Assembly (NCBI RefSeq): GCF_026914185.1 | Contig: NC_070562.1 | Coordinates: 5,642,001 to 5,706,000, forward strand | Reading direction: 5' to 3' | Source: Puccinia triticina | Taxonomy: Eukaryota; Basidiomycota; Pucciniomycetes; Pucciniales; Pucciniaceae | DNA: 64,000 bases | In this document: piece by piece, positions 1 through 11,144 of the stretch | Numbering within the stretch: position 1 is the stretch's first letter | How the letters are laid out: every line of letters begins with the position of its first letter | Notes under the pieces: generated by a model | What the model was told of the DNA's origin: nothing | The model's input: the letters and a program-made list of their open reading frames with translations, nothing else | Database searches by the model: none | Position numbers and translations under genes: made by a program

Positions 1-2690
1 TATGCAACAGATTGTTCAGTAGTGACACCTTTTGCGGTTAGAAAATCTCCAAGAATCTTGCTGTTAAATTCTCTGCCGTTGTCGGAACGTAGAATTTTCA
101 AACAACGCCCAGTGCGCCGTTCCAGTTGTAAAATGGTGTCTTGAAGTACGTTACAGGCTTTGCTTTTCTTTACGAGTACTTTTACCTCCGTGTATCCAGA
201 ACCGATATCACGTTTACTCAATACATATAAACCTCCTCCAAGTGCGGGAAGCTCAAAAGGCCCCACTAGATCCACATTCCAGGCATCCATAGGCTGGAAA
301 TCACGGCGGTCAGAGGTCAAAGTGTTCCGGTTGACACTTTTTGATATCATACAAGAGGGCCATTGAATTTCCCCTTGAGGAAGGGATTTCGGAAGGCCCA
401 ATGCCATGCCAAGTGCCATCATTCTTTGTATGGTTCTAAGACTAGCGTGTCCAAAGCGCCAATGAACATGAAGAAGTAGCGTCTCATCGGCAGTTAGATG
501 TGGCAACTCAAAAGGTCAAGAAGTTGCGACCGGGACGGAGTATTCAAAAGGAACGTAATCTTTTTTTACGATTGCAGCGGATACATCAACGTTTGAAACA
601 GGCTGAGGTTCAGGAGAATTGTGTAGCAAAGCGGGAGATGTCACAACAGAAGGAACGACAGGGATATGAGGAGTAACAACAGTGCTTGGACATGGTGTAG
701 GAGAGGTGGACAAGCGGACAACAGGAGAAGCGGACACAGAAGGATACGGAAGAGAGGAAACAAAAGAGTGTACAGGGGGTGGAAGTTCCCATTTCCTGGA
801 GACCGGGTTGAGGGTCGAGCGTGTCCAAAAATGCCGTCCATGAGAGATGAAGAAAGAATCAGCATGAAAAGAGAGAGAAAATCCAGCCAACTGTAATGCC
901 GCAGGTGAAATGAGCGTGTGCGCCGCATGAGGGCAATACAGCATGTCATTAATCAGTGTAGGGGTTGAAGATGTTCCCAGAAAAGTCAGCGTCCCTTTGG
1001 CTGTAATGAAACGTGGTGGGCCATTAGTGGCTACACGAAGGGGGACAGGCTTGCTCAGCAACACAAAATTGTTGAGTGCTAACCTGTCACCAGTAAGGTG
1101 ATGGGTAGCTCTGTTATCAAAAATAGCGGGAGAGGCCGCGTGAGGGGCGGGAGAAGCAGCCGCAAAGGACAAATCTCCAAACAAGGGTTGAGTAGGGCCA
1201 ATGTTGCAGTCCATTGCGTTCACTTCTGGCGCGGGTTGCATGTTGAACATTGGAGGGTGGTCTTGAGGCACGGTGAACATTTGAGGGGCAGGCTGTAACA
1301 TGAACATCTGAGGAGCATCATGAGGCACTGCGAACATTTGTGGCAATGGTTGAAGGTTTGCCAACTGGGACGTGTCTTGGGGAATTTTGGCTGACGACTC
1401 ATGAGCAGCCGGTCTAGGCTGAGAACCTTGAGGATAAACGGGTCGGTAATTTTCCGCCGGTCGACCTACATTAGCTGCTCGAGGAACATTGCCATTTGCT
1501 GGCATAGGCTGATAGAACTGTGGAAAACCATAACCGGGCATTGGCAGAGCGAGGATCGGATAATATGCCTGGTAGTGGGGCGTTTGAACTTGATTTCTGG
1601 CCTGTTGATTTGCAGGTATATTCTTTGGCACGGCGTCGGGAGAAACAGGGCAGGACCCAATTAGATGTCCACCAGAACCACAGCAAAAACAGTTGCGCGG
1701 CTGAGTCGTTGGTTGTTTGTATTTTGCTGGTCGACTCGCAAGAGTGTAGACGTTGTTGGGATGACTTTCAACCGAGTTGTTTCAAGTCTGCGCAGGATTC
1801 GTCTCCGCCGCAAAAGTAGATGGGGTTACAGAACCTCAATGCACCGCTTCACGTCCCCTGACTTTCTCCTGGCAATTGTTTAACAAGTCGACCATCTCCA
1901 TAAAAAGCAGCGGTATTTGATGTCGTGCAGCAAGTTCTTGATTGACGCGATAATCAAATTCTTGTTGTAAGGGTGAACCTTGAACAATCGAGTCTTGGAG
2001 CATTAACCCAAAGATTGAATCCTGTGTTAAAGATGCACCAGATTCTTTAAGGTCCAATAAGCGCCGGCGGTATGTAGACGCAACGGTTGTGGCAGGAACT
2101 CCCTGGTCGCATTCAATGGATTTAAGCGCCCGCCATCGATTAATTTGTGCTGCACGACTAAACGTAGTAAAACGACGCCGGATGGAGATCATGATAGAGT
2201 AGCAGGAGTCTCGATGATTGATGTCTTCTTTGATCTCATCGGACAGGGCAATGCGAAAGATAACGCAAGCAATATGGTCGACTGGGTGTTGAGAAAAATC
2301 TTCAAAATAAAAGTTCCGGTAGTCCAATGCAAAATTGGCGAGTTCCTCCATTTTGGTGAGCCAGGTACGAAAATTGGAACCCAATGGAACCAGTTTCTTT
2401 GGTTCCGGAAAAAGGCGATGCGCATGCTTGATGATTTGATCTTTGTTCCTGGGGTCCAATGCGTACGTGAAATCTGGAGGGAGAGGTGCATCGTCTTCCA
2501 GAATGTTGATCCTGGGACCAGGTTGGCGAGGTTCTTCCCGTGGGGCCCTAACCGTATCAATCTTGTCGTCCGACGTGGGAGGCAGGCTACGCGCTACTTG
2601 TTTGCCGGCCGCATTGCTGCTGGAAGCTGCTGCTGCTGCATTGGAGGATCGAGTAGCGATAGAACTTGGAGATTGGTTTACTGGGGCCAT
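1..2690 (-). pseudogene. Ty1/copia retrotransposon gag-pol, degenerate, runs off window start
   Basis: One minus-strand reading frame runs from the Met at 2688-2690 to the window start. It is interrupted only by TGA codons at 1836-1838, 1782-1784 and 516-518. In order it shows a gag-like region with an acidic, Pro-rich start; a canonical zinc knuckle CX2CX4HX4C (1650-1691); a Pro/Gln-rich linker; a copia protease region in which the expected DSGAT-type motif reads DNRAT; a GAG-pre-integrase segment (HWRFGHAS, near 440-470); and an integrase core with NVDLVGP and LRSDNGREF. The integrase zinc-finger CPxC reads WPSC, so a metal ligand is lost. The element is surely non-autonomous. Reverse transcriptase and RNase H would lie outside the window. 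The family call rests on the order of domains and recognisable copia motifs. Confidence 0.88.
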
Positions 2691-2792
2691 GGCAAAGGGA
2701 TTTGGTGGAGATTTGAAAAAAATTTGATAGAGGATGGTAGAGAATATGGAAAGCTGGATAGTAAGATTACGGTTTAAACACAACACTTAGAG

Positions 2793-3430
2793 CAAGGGTG
2801 GGCAGTTACGTTACGGTACGTTACGGAGGGCTAATTGGATACCGTAACTTTTTTTTAGTTATCCAAATTAGCCATTTGGGTAACGTAACATTTTTTTTTT
2901 GAGTAACGTAACGTAAAGTAACTTTTTTTATTTTTGAGTTTTGGAGGTTTTGGATAACGTAACTTTTTTGGGGTGGACATTTTTTGTTCAATATTCTCAA
3001 AAAATGGTTCATTTGAATAATGAATTTAGCATAATGGTTAGTGCTTGCCACTTGTATGTTTTGCAACATGCAGGTTGTGGGTTCAATCCTCACTGTGCAC
3101 CTATTTTGACCTGACACCCTGGGCAGAAACTGGCATCAGTGGCTGTTTTACATCAACTTGAGCCCAATACGTACTCATAATGAACAAAAAAACCCACAAG
3201 TAGTCATTTCTCTTGGAAAGTTACAGCAAAGTTACCCAAATTTGGGCAAAACTGTAACGTAACCCATTTTGTTGAAAGCTTCTGGGTAACGTAACTAGAA
3301 AATAAACAGCCCTTTTTCTGCGGCAAATATCGTAACTAAAATCAAGGTATCTGTAACTACTGGGTAACGTAACTTTAAAAGTTACGTTACAGTTACGTTC
3401 CCAATTACGGGTAATGTAACGGCCCACCCT
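2793..3430. repeat. MITE-like block rich in GTTACGTTAC motifs
   Basis: The block is bounded by GGGTGGGC (left) and GCCCACCC (right) in inverted orientation, with repeated TTACGTTACGG / TAACGTAAC motifs just inside both ends. It has no coding capacity. It is joined to the hAT element without a separate TSD of its own, so it may be an alternative terminus rather than an independent insertion. Confidence 0.6.
3020..3100 (+). ncRNA. tRNA-like sequence (A box and B box), probably derived or degenerate
   Basis: TAGCATAATGG fits the Pol III A box, with a 4-bp D stem (AGCA/TGCT). TTCAATC with a 5-bp T stem (GTGGG/CTCAC) fits the B box and T arm. The acceptor strands do not pair and the anticodon loop is oversized, so this is not a functional tRNA. 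It lies inside the MITE-like block and may be a tRNA-derived insertion. Confidence 0.35.
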
Positions 3431-3601
3431 AGGGTTCTGATCCGGTGCCCAGGGTCCGGGTATTGCCTTCCTGAGATCTGTACCCGGCGTATCTGGCTCT
3501 GACGCCGAGTACCCGCCGGGTATGGCCAAAAATAACGCTACTGAGGCTCTGACGTGTCATGGTGGGAATCTGGGCTTTCTGATCACTGCCACCACCCAGA
3601 A

Positions 3602-5757
3602 ATGGCCCCTAAACGCGCTGCAGAAGACCAAGAACCAATTGACATCGATTCAGACTCCGAAAACAAACAGTCGACGCGTCAGGATGGTGCTGAACCCAAA
3701 ACTTCTGGCAAGAAAAGTTGGGTTTGGCAGTATTTCAAGACAACAAAGGTTGATGACAAGTCTTTCAACATTTGCCAGGTCAACAAGACTCCCGGAGGAA
3801 AAAATCTATGTCTCAAAAGGCTTGCCGTCGACCAACGGGGATCAACCACTTGGACCGCTGCCATAGGATAACGGAGGGCAAATCAGATACTGGCGCAATC
3901 ACCAGATTCCTAACTAAAGGGAAATTGCCCAAGAAACTCAACCGTGAATCCTTAACCGCTACTGTCGCTCGCTTTTTCATCAACTGCAATATACCTTATG
4001 TTGTTGTTGAGGATGAAGAATTTCGCGAGCTCCTTCGACTCTGCAACCCGCAAACAACCGATCTAATTTGTGCAGCCAACACCTTGGCTGGTTTCATTCG
4101 CGGTGCATTTCAACAGGGACAACAAGTCCTCCGCAAACAGCTGCGTGGAATCCAGTCCCAAATAAGCCTAACCTGCGACACCTGGACTTTGCCTAGCAAC
4201 CAATCAATACTAGGAGTGACGGCACACTGGATTGATAAGAAATTCTCTCTCAAGTCCATAGTTCTAGCTGCTCGGATTGTTGAGGGAAGTCACGCTGGAA
4301 TCAATCTAGGAAAACATTTAGTTGAGGTACTGGACTCTTTCGGAATTAGGGACAAGATATTCTGCATCACGGCTGACAACGCGGCAAACAATGGCACAAT
4401 GGGCTCCTATGTCTCAAGTCACGCTCCGTCGTTCCAGAAAGAAACTCGCCTGCTTGGCTGTATGGCACACGTGATCAATCTTGCAGCGCAAGCTGGAATT
4501 AAATCACTCTCTGAACCGCCGCCACCACCAGCAGCAATTCCTGCGGGACTATCGAGCATCTTACACAATTAACCAGCTGAGATAGAAGTCAAAACGGTTG
4601 TCTCTTGAATAAGCGGCCTTGCCACCTTCTTGAAGCGCTCGACTCAAAAAGCAGTGTCATTCTCAGATATCACTGTCCGCTTCATGGGTAAAAAGCTTTC
4701 AATGGTCGATGACGTTACAACCCAATGGAATTCGACATTCTACATGCTCAGGAGGGCACACACACTTCGAGCTTGTATTACAGAATTCTGTGAAATGCAC
4801 AACTTGAGTGAGAAGTATGATGTTACTCCAGACGAGTGGGATCAAGTTAAACTGCTCTGCAACTTCTTGGAGCCTCTTGAAGAAGCAACAGACACGATCT
4901 CGCCCAAAAAAACTCCGACTTTGGTCCTTGCCGCACCGGTATATATTTGCTTAATGCAGAAACTTACAGAGGTACAACTCCCATCAATCTCACCTCAGAG
5001 TCTATCAGTTAAATTAACTCACTCATTAACCATTTACATATTTATAGGCTTCCAAAAAATACGGCACTAGGCGACTGATTCCTGCTGCAGATGCTATGCT
5101 CAACAAGCTGAAGGAATACTTCGATTCTGCAATAAAGAAACCCGTTTATCTTTGTTCTACATTGCTTGACCCACGGATCAAAACCAACATCTTTACTCCT
5201 GAAATCCTTGAGATAATCAATTGCAGCAGGCAATCCATTCTTGACAACTTTTGAAGTGAAGCCAAGAAATTTGTCAATAACCGCTACAACAAAGATCGCA
5301 CAACCGACAAACCACCCGAACCAGCCCCCAAAAACACCATCAAGTCTAGCCTTTTCAAAAAAAAGAAGCAAAAGGTTTCCTTGCTTGATGAGGAGATCAA
5401 TTGCTATCTGAGCTCCGAATGCGAAGAGGAGTCTTGTGATCCTCTAACCTTTTGGAAGACACACTCCAAAGAGTTCCCAACACTCGCAAGTATGGCTCGA
5501 ACTCACCTTGCAGTACCGGCGTCCAGTGCTGCAACAGAAAGGGCATTCTCGGCCGGTCAATACGTTCAAGACTATACAAGAAATTGGATGAAAGTTGAAA
5601 CCCTTGAGTCCCTCATCTGTCTCAAAGACTGGCTTGCTGAGGCAATCATTGATGTCAATAACATCAAATTACCAACATCTCAGTTTTTTTTATCTTTCTT
5701 GTTGTTCCGATCCCCCCCTCCTTACTCGCAATATAAAACAAGTCCTCTTTGAGATAT
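3602..5757 (+). pseudogene. hAT transposase, inactivated
   Basis: Starting at ATG 3602 the protein has an acidic N-terminus and a BED-type zinc-finger region (SWVWQYF, then FNICQV). A frameshift near 3850 moves into the frame read to 4572. That part carries the DDE/RNase-H-like core (LTCDTW; CITADNAANN). In-frame TAA (4570) and TGA (about 4606) codons follow. The frame then continues to a 76-nt GT-AG intron (4972-5047), another TGA (5252-5254), and the hATC dimerisation domain (FWKTHSKEFPTLASMAR, ASSAATERAFS). The domain order and about 650-residue size match hAT transposases. One frameshift and three stops mean no full protein can be made. It sits inside its own TIRs. Confidence 0.88.
4972..5047 (+). 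other. Intron in hAT transposase
   Basis: GAG|GTACAA...TTATAG|GCT keeps the frame from KLTE into ASKKYG. The intron is 76 nt, the usual size for the introns in this window. Confidence 0.7.
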
Positions 5758-5959
5758 TTCCCTGCCACATTTCAGGGCAGGGAAAAGCTACTCGGAGCAG
5801 AGGATTGAAGATCTCCTCTGCCCCTCTCCTTTACAGATACCCAACCGGATACCCGGTATCTTGGGAGCCATCCCGTGACCCGACTCGACCCGGTATCCGG
5901 TCGGGTAGCACCGGATCTTTGGGGTCCGGATTGGAACCCTAGCCCACCCTTGCTTAGAG

Positions 5960-6600
5960 GGATATTCACACTACTACACAACTGTAGACACAACACAACA
6001 CGACACAATAACACAGATAGACGTCAGATGACGATTTCGGAAAAAAATTTATTGTAAGACTCTTTCAAAACTTTGTAACTGTAAAAATGCGAGAATGAAT
6101 GCTCATAACCTAATAGAGCCTGACAATGTGACTATGTATTTTGAGAGGAATGAACAGAGAGAATGGAATGAGGAAAATACAACAAATGAGAAAACACAAG
6201 CTCTATATATACATGCTATTATGTAGTATGTATGTAATAGAGAACAGCTGTCTAGTTGAGGAAACATGGGAAAGTCCCATGTCTATTGTAAGTCATGACA
6301 GTATGACTTACCATGACACTGTAGTGTGTAACGTAATGGCATATTACGTAACAGACTACAACAAGCAGGAGCAGAAAGGATCTGCTACACTACAAATCCC
6401 AACTAATATATATACACAGAGTTGTAGATTCTGTTCTTGCAAGGAATTTGAGCCACTTATCTATCTTGTAGCCAGAAAAACAGCCCCTGGAGTCCCAAAC
6501 ACGTGGAGCCTCATTTGGAAGACTTGTGCATTTTTGATCTTTTGAAAAGGTCAACAGATTGTGATAGGAAAAATCTGAGTAGACCAAATTGTAGAGAAAG
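5960..6600. other. AT-rich non-coding stretch (copia leader and LTR remains)
   Basis: No credible ORF is present. The stretch continues the copia leader beyond the hAT insertion and includes the putative LTR. Short inverted motifs such as ATGGGA/TCCCAT and GTCATGACAGTATGAC occur between 6265 and 6310. Confidence 0.4.
6110..6354 (-). repeat. Putative 5' LTR of the copia element at 1-2690
   Basis: On the minus strand a segment beginning TGTTACGTAATATG at about 6354 contains a TATATATAG box and runs to about 6110, where a stretch reading AGGTTATGAGCA resembles a copia primer-binding site. It lies upstream of gag once the hAT insertion at 2793-5952 is removed. The LTR borders are inferred because the 3' LTR lies outside the window. 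The TSD cannot be tested here. Confidence 0.35.
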
Positions 6601-6621
6601 AAAAGTAGCATAGGGTACAGA

Positions 6622-8066
6622 TACGCCTCTCCGGCTTCCCCGACGCCCAACCTCCATCCTCCCCCGGCCCATCCCTCCTCCCCCCCCTCCGCTTCTACCA
6701 GCCCTTCCTCACCGTCTATCGCGCCCAGCTCATCCTCCTCACCGCCCTCTCCATCCTCGCCGTCGACTTCACCATCTTCCCCCGCAAGTTCGCCAAGACC
6801 GAGTCATGGGGGATCTCCCTCGTCAGTCTCGTTTCCTCGATACATGGAACGCCTCCTGAATTCCCCGCAGGGAAGCCTGTTGACGGGCGATCGGCTGTTG
6901 TTTGTGCAGGGACTCCCGTAGATGGACGCCGGCGTCGGCTCCTTCGTCTTTTCTCTAGGCATCATCTCCGCCCTGCCGATCCTCAAACGCCTCTCCGTCC
7001 TCGCCCCGCAACCGCTGTTGATCGAGCTGTGGCAAAGCACGCGCAAGACCGTCCCGCTCTGTCTCCTGGGGCTCATCAGGATCGTCTTCGTCAAGGGCGT
7101 CGATTATCCAGTCTGTCCTCCCCTTCCCCTTATCTCTCTCTCTCTCTCTTGCTTCGTGTGGCTTATTGAAGGGTTTGTGGTTCGTAGGAACATGTGTGCG
7201 AATACGGCGTCCATTGGAACTTCTTCTTCACCCTGTCCATCCTCCCCCTGACGGGCGTATTACATAGCACGGCGGCTCTTCGAGGCCTCGCGGGCCAACC
7301 TAGCCTTGATCGGCGTCCTGATCGCCATAGGTACTCCACCCGACTCCTACCTAACCTCGTTGGTAGACTGACTTCCGTCGTTTTTTTTGGCATTCAGTCC
7401 ACCAATGCCTTCTTAGTCAAGCCGGAGTTCAAGAGTACGTGATGTCGTCGACGCCGCGGACGACGTTTATCTCGGCGAACCGGGAAGGGCTGGCAAGCAT
7501 GCCGGGTGAGCTCGGCATCAGCCCTCAATCTCCCAGCCCAAAAGGCCGCGTAAAGACTGACGCGGATGATGGTGGTGGGAGAATACAGGATACATGGTGA
7601 TCTACGTGCTGGGCCTCTCGGCAGGGACTTACGTGCTCCCGCCGTCGCCGGACTTCCTCGCCCGGCTGCTTCGGCGCCAGACGGCCTCGCGCAAGCTGCT
7701 CATCCGCCAGCCGGGGAAAGCGTTGGTGGTCTACTCGAGCTGGACGATTATCTGGTGGATGTTGTTCTTCCTCTGCGACGCCTTCGTCTCTGCCCCCTCA
7801 CGAAGACTCGTACGCGCGCTCTTCTCTCTCCCCCTGACAGCTCTTTCAGCTCACTGACGCTCTTCGACGCGCCCTTCATGCAGGCTAATCCTACCTACTG
7901 TTTCTGGATCGCCGCCACTAATCTCTCCTGGATCACCGGCCATGCGCTTGTCCACGAAGTCCTCCTGCCCCACTCATCCAAGCCGCCTGCGTCTATAGAA
8001 GAGCCAACAAACATCCCGTTGACCTTCGAGATCATCAACCGGAACAGTCTGGCCATCTTCCTCTTC
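6622..8066 (+). pseudogene. GWT1: GWT1/PIG-W (GPI-anchor inositol acyltransferase) fragment, truncated at both ends
   Basis: GWT1 is the multi-spanning ER membrane enzyme that acylates the inositol of GlcN-PI during GPI-anchor synthesis. Six exons read in register: up to 6821, 6922-7110, 7188-7330, 7398-7505, 7589-7809 and 7884-8066. They are separated by GT-AG introns of 100, 77, 67, 83 and 74 nt. Family hallmarks include VYRAQLILLT, AVDFTIFPRKFAK, DAGVGSFVFS, VKGVDY with EHVCEYGVHWNFFFT, ISANREGL and FEIINRNSLAIFLF. Exon 3 carries a net 1-nt insertion near 7258 that shifts the frame; the downstream exons match after correction. The N-terminal exon or exons and the last exon are missing. The left edge abuts the copia LTR region and the right edge runs into copia gag. 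It is probably a displaced or captured copy, with a functional gene expected elsewhere. Confidence 0.85.
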
Positions 8067-8108
8067 GTGCGTCCCTTTCTCTCTTCCCCTCGGAAACCTG
8101 AATATTGA

Positions 8109-9047
8109 GAGAAATCCGGTTAGGTAGCCAAATGTGGGGCGCACAATGCTTGCAGAGGATGAGGGTTCTTGCACGGTTGTGGTGACCAGTCCGGTTAGCG
8201 CTTGAGCAGTTTTGGCCCTCTTGTACAGTCCGGGGTGCAGCGTCCAACAGTTCTCCTCTGTATGCGAGGTAGCCAGAGGATTGTGCTGTTTATTTGAGCA
8301 TGGATGCGGATTAAAGCGCCTTTTACGTTGATTATTGTTTCCGCCAGATTGTTTAGAGGCCTGAGTAGCAAGGGCCGTTGATGAGCTAGTTTCCAAGTGC
8401 TCTTCTCTGTGCATTGTGGCTGAAACTGCATCGTGATGAGCAATGTCGCGGAGTTTGGCGATGATTAGCTTTGGTTGAGCGAGCTGTTTGGCGTTGCTGA
8501 TAAGAGTTTCCATCAGAGAGGGCCTCTTCCTGGTGATATGCGCAATTATGGTGCAGCTCAGGATGGTGTCTGGAACATCCAGACCCATAGCGCCAAATTC
8601 GGCTAGCATTGCCTCAAGTTGGGAGATGTATTTGGTGATGTTGTCCTTATATTGAATGTCCTCCCACTTTTGCCATGCGTGGGAAATTGCCAGAACTGAC
8701 GTTGAAGTGTACTTGCCCTTCACCTCCTTCCAAATGGTAAATGCATCTTGGATGTTTTGATTGGTGATGATGTGGTTGTAGATGTGATCGTCAATGTGTC
8801 CGCTAAGAATTGCCGTGGCTCTAACGTATTCAAGCTTGGTTTCTTTGGAGGCATTCGCCGGCAGAGGTTGCTCAACGCATTTGAGCAGGCTCTTCACAGC
8901 AAGATAAGTTTTGACTTTACGTTGCCAGATGGGGAAGTTATTGCCGGTGAATGTAGGGCACTTGAAGATGTCCCTATTGTCGCTTGCTGCAGGGGTAGAC
9001 AAGGCCGTAGAAGATGAGCCCGCGGGATTTTGACGCGTTCCGGCCAT
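8109..9047 (-). pseudogene. Copia-type gag (UBN2-like) fragment
   Basis: The Met is at 9045-9047. The frame shows a typical copia gag N-terminus: PTFTGNNFPIWQRKVKTYL, then the IWKEVKGKY and HAWQKWEDI segments of the gag/UBN2 fold. A zinc-finger-like C-terminus follows (HPCSNKQHN...ENCWTLHPGL). Homology stops near 8105-8125, where the reading frame passes into the antisense of the GWT1 intron and exon, so the last residues of the 357-codon ORF are not gag. The protease, integrase and RT are absent. It is a different family from the gag at 1836-2690. Confidence 0.8.
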
Positions 9048-9735
9048 TTGAATCCACTCTTAATTTGTGAGGATTGAGACCGGTTGGTTCCGCAATTGAG
9101 ACTGTAAATCTGAGAGAAATCACAGAACTAAGAGTGTTTTGATTTCTTAAGTTAGACAAATAGCTCTGGCATGTACAGAGACTGAGAAGAAATAAGAAGA
9201 AAACAAAAGTACCCAAGAGCGGTTCAGGCCGGCTCTGGTATGCGAATGGACTGGAGAAAATGGATTGAGGCTGCGGTGCAGCTGCTGTCACTTGTGAGTG
9301 ATGAAGACAAGAATGTCTGCTTTAGGCAACTGAGGTTTATGGTCAGCGCTATGACTTTCCTTAGAGAAAGCTTAAGACAGGTGATGTCCTTACATTAGGT
9401 CGAATGGCACTGCGCTTAACACTGGCCTATTTGGCTGGCTAAACTACCAGAGCTGACGTCTGTTGTTTCCTCAGTGGATAGAACAGTCAGCTTTGGAGTC
9501 GCTGGAAGGCTCTGCAGTGATGGACTTACCGCCTGATGTCAGGGTGGTTATCCTATTGCTGAGGCTGGGACCGGTACGGTCTGGGATGGCGTTGAATGCA
9601 AGCGTGCTAAAGAGAATGGATTTATCCAATCAGCATCGCTTGACCTAGCTGGGACGATATAGCAATACTCTTACCTTGATGGTGTCTGAATTTGCTTGTA
9701 TTGCTTGGGCTCTTTGTTGATTGCTGACGTGGCTA
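9048..9735. other. Leader or LTR-like sequence of the second copia plus unassigned DNA
   Basis: The minus-strand stretch upstream of the gag Met is pyrimidine-rich (9180-9290) and could be LTR R/U5 plus leader. No TG...CA borders or PBS were convincing. 9300-9735 contains no supported gene. Confidence 0.3.
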
Positions 9736-9912
9736 TAGTTTGGAGCAGAGGATTAGTGTTAGCTTAATCCTTCTGCCTGGGAGCAGCATGCATATGCATG
9801 CGCCTGAGGGTCACACGGACTCACCGATCCCCCTTGCGGGGTTAGGGTTTGGTTCCTTGCGTTTCCTGGACACCGGTACTGAGCCCGAGTCTTGACAAAT
9901 ATCCTGTATTGA
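9736..9912 (+). repeat. Dispersed repeat, copy 1 (inverted copy at 28344-28506)
   Basis: The stretch beginning GGAGCAGAGGATTAGTGTTA and ending near GAGTCTTGACAA is repeated in reverse complement at 28344-28506 with scattered substitutions. The repeat has no obvious TIR or coding potential and may be part of an LTR or SINE. Confidence 0.6.
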
Positions 9913-9986
9913 CTCCTTTTTCTTGGGGACGGGTTGTGGGACCGCGTGGATAGGCTAATGTTCTCACCGGAGCCATCAACCTCTCT

Positions 9987-10410
9987 CAACACTGGGAAGT
10001 TACGCTATCCAGGTGGCTTGGATGTCATTTAGTTATCCAGTCCTATGTGGTGTGAAAAACAACATGAATAGAATCTGTGGGTGTCAAAAGAAAGCTTGAA
10101 TTTTGCTTAACAAGATGAGCCCTAAGTTTTTCCAAGAAACTGCTATTTTTCATGTTGAAATATCATTTTTGTGACTAAAAATTAGTTATCTGGGTAACTT
10201 AGGCTAGATAACTGATTTTTGATGACAAAAGTGATATTTCAAAATCAAAAACATGAATTTCTTGGAAGATATTAGGTCCCATCATGTTGAGGAATATTTA
10301 AGCTTTCTTGTGACACCCACAGAGTCTATTTATGTTGTTGTTCACACCACTTAGGACTGGATAACTAAATGAAATCCGAGCGAACTGGATAGCCTAACTT
10401 CCCAGTGTTG
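9987..10410. mobile_element. Foldback MITE, hAT-like TSD
   Basis: The ends CAACACTGGGAAGTTA and TAACTTCCCAGTGTTG are inverted. Complementarity continues imperfectly through most of the 424 bp (for example GGTGTGAAAAACAACAT and GTTGTTCACACC). The direct repeat CCTCTCT flanks it at 9980-9986 and 10411-10417. There is no ORF. Confidence 0.8.
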
Positions 10411-10778
10411 CCTCTCTGTACACTCCATGTACCTCCATCCGACTCCTGCGTTCCTCCTCTTACTCCTATATCTCACGCTGATCATTGCGTTTGCTTGGGC
10501 CATCAAGTCCTTCAAAATCTCTCTATGAAACAAAAAACATCCTTTTCTTTTCCATTTGTCCACATCATTATCATTCTTATTTTTTCATTAAGAATCTCTA
10601 CCCTGTGCAAAGAATCATCCTCATTTGTAGCTGAAACCATTTCTGGATTGGTGGAGGGGAAATCCAGACTGTGATGTTTGTAATACGACAAAAGCCATGA
10701 AGAACAAGAAAATAATGAGAAATAGATTTCAAGAAAAGCTTGCATGGTAGATGGAAAGTTGCAGAATAGCACAGCAAG

Positions 10779-11144
10779 AACACCGCTGCGCTACTCGCTA
10801 CGCGCAGAGATTGTCCGCTACCCTCCCAGGGCCATTAGCAAAAGCAAAAATTTGCTTTGCTACCCGCTAAATTAGCGGATAGCGGAACAGTTTTCTGTTC
10901 TACACGTGTGTTTATGTGTTTTAAAACATTTTTCTTGTTTTTTTGGCCCCACATGGCATAGAGAAAAGCGGTGCTGACCGGTACGTGATCGCTCCTTTAG
11001 CGCGCTGTTTTTTTGATTTTTTTTCCCGGGAAAATCAAAAAGCGCGTGGCGCATTGATGTGGCCGCTACGCGTAGCGCGTAGCGCAGCAACGCAAAAAAA
11101 TTGCTGCGCTCCACGCAGCGCAGCGGATCCACCGTTGCCTGATG
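10779..11144. mobile_element. MITE of the GCTGCGC family (copy 1)
   Basis: Dense GCTGCGC / GCGCAGC motifs lie at both ends around an AT-richer core (CCGCTAAATTAGCGG; ATGGCATAGAGAAAAGC). The same core is found inverted at 28649-29136. The right end (GCAGCGGATCCACCGTTG) matches that copy's TIR, but the left end is diverged and no TSD is visible. Confidence 0.7.

Larger units (their letters stand above)
2793..5952. mobile_element. hAT-superfamily DNA transposon with chimeric left end, inserted in copia leader
   Basis: The right end reads GCCCACCCTTG (5942-5952) and the left end CAAGGGTGGGC (2793-2803), an 11-bp terminal inverted repeat. The direct repeat CTTAGAG (2786-2792 and 5953-5959) sits immediately outside. 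This is 7 bp, or 8 bp with one mismatch, as expected of hAT. The right end continues inward with TAGGGTTCC and the sequence around 3429 reads TAGGGTTCT, so the true hAT left end is now internal. A 640-bp MITE-like block (2793-3430) forms the outer left terminus. Subterminal ACCCGG-type motifs occur near both hAT ends. Confidence 0.8.

Noticed and set aside
9836..9850. Telomere-like GGGGTTAGGGTTT
   Set aside because: A single isolated occurrence inside a dispersed repeat, not an array.
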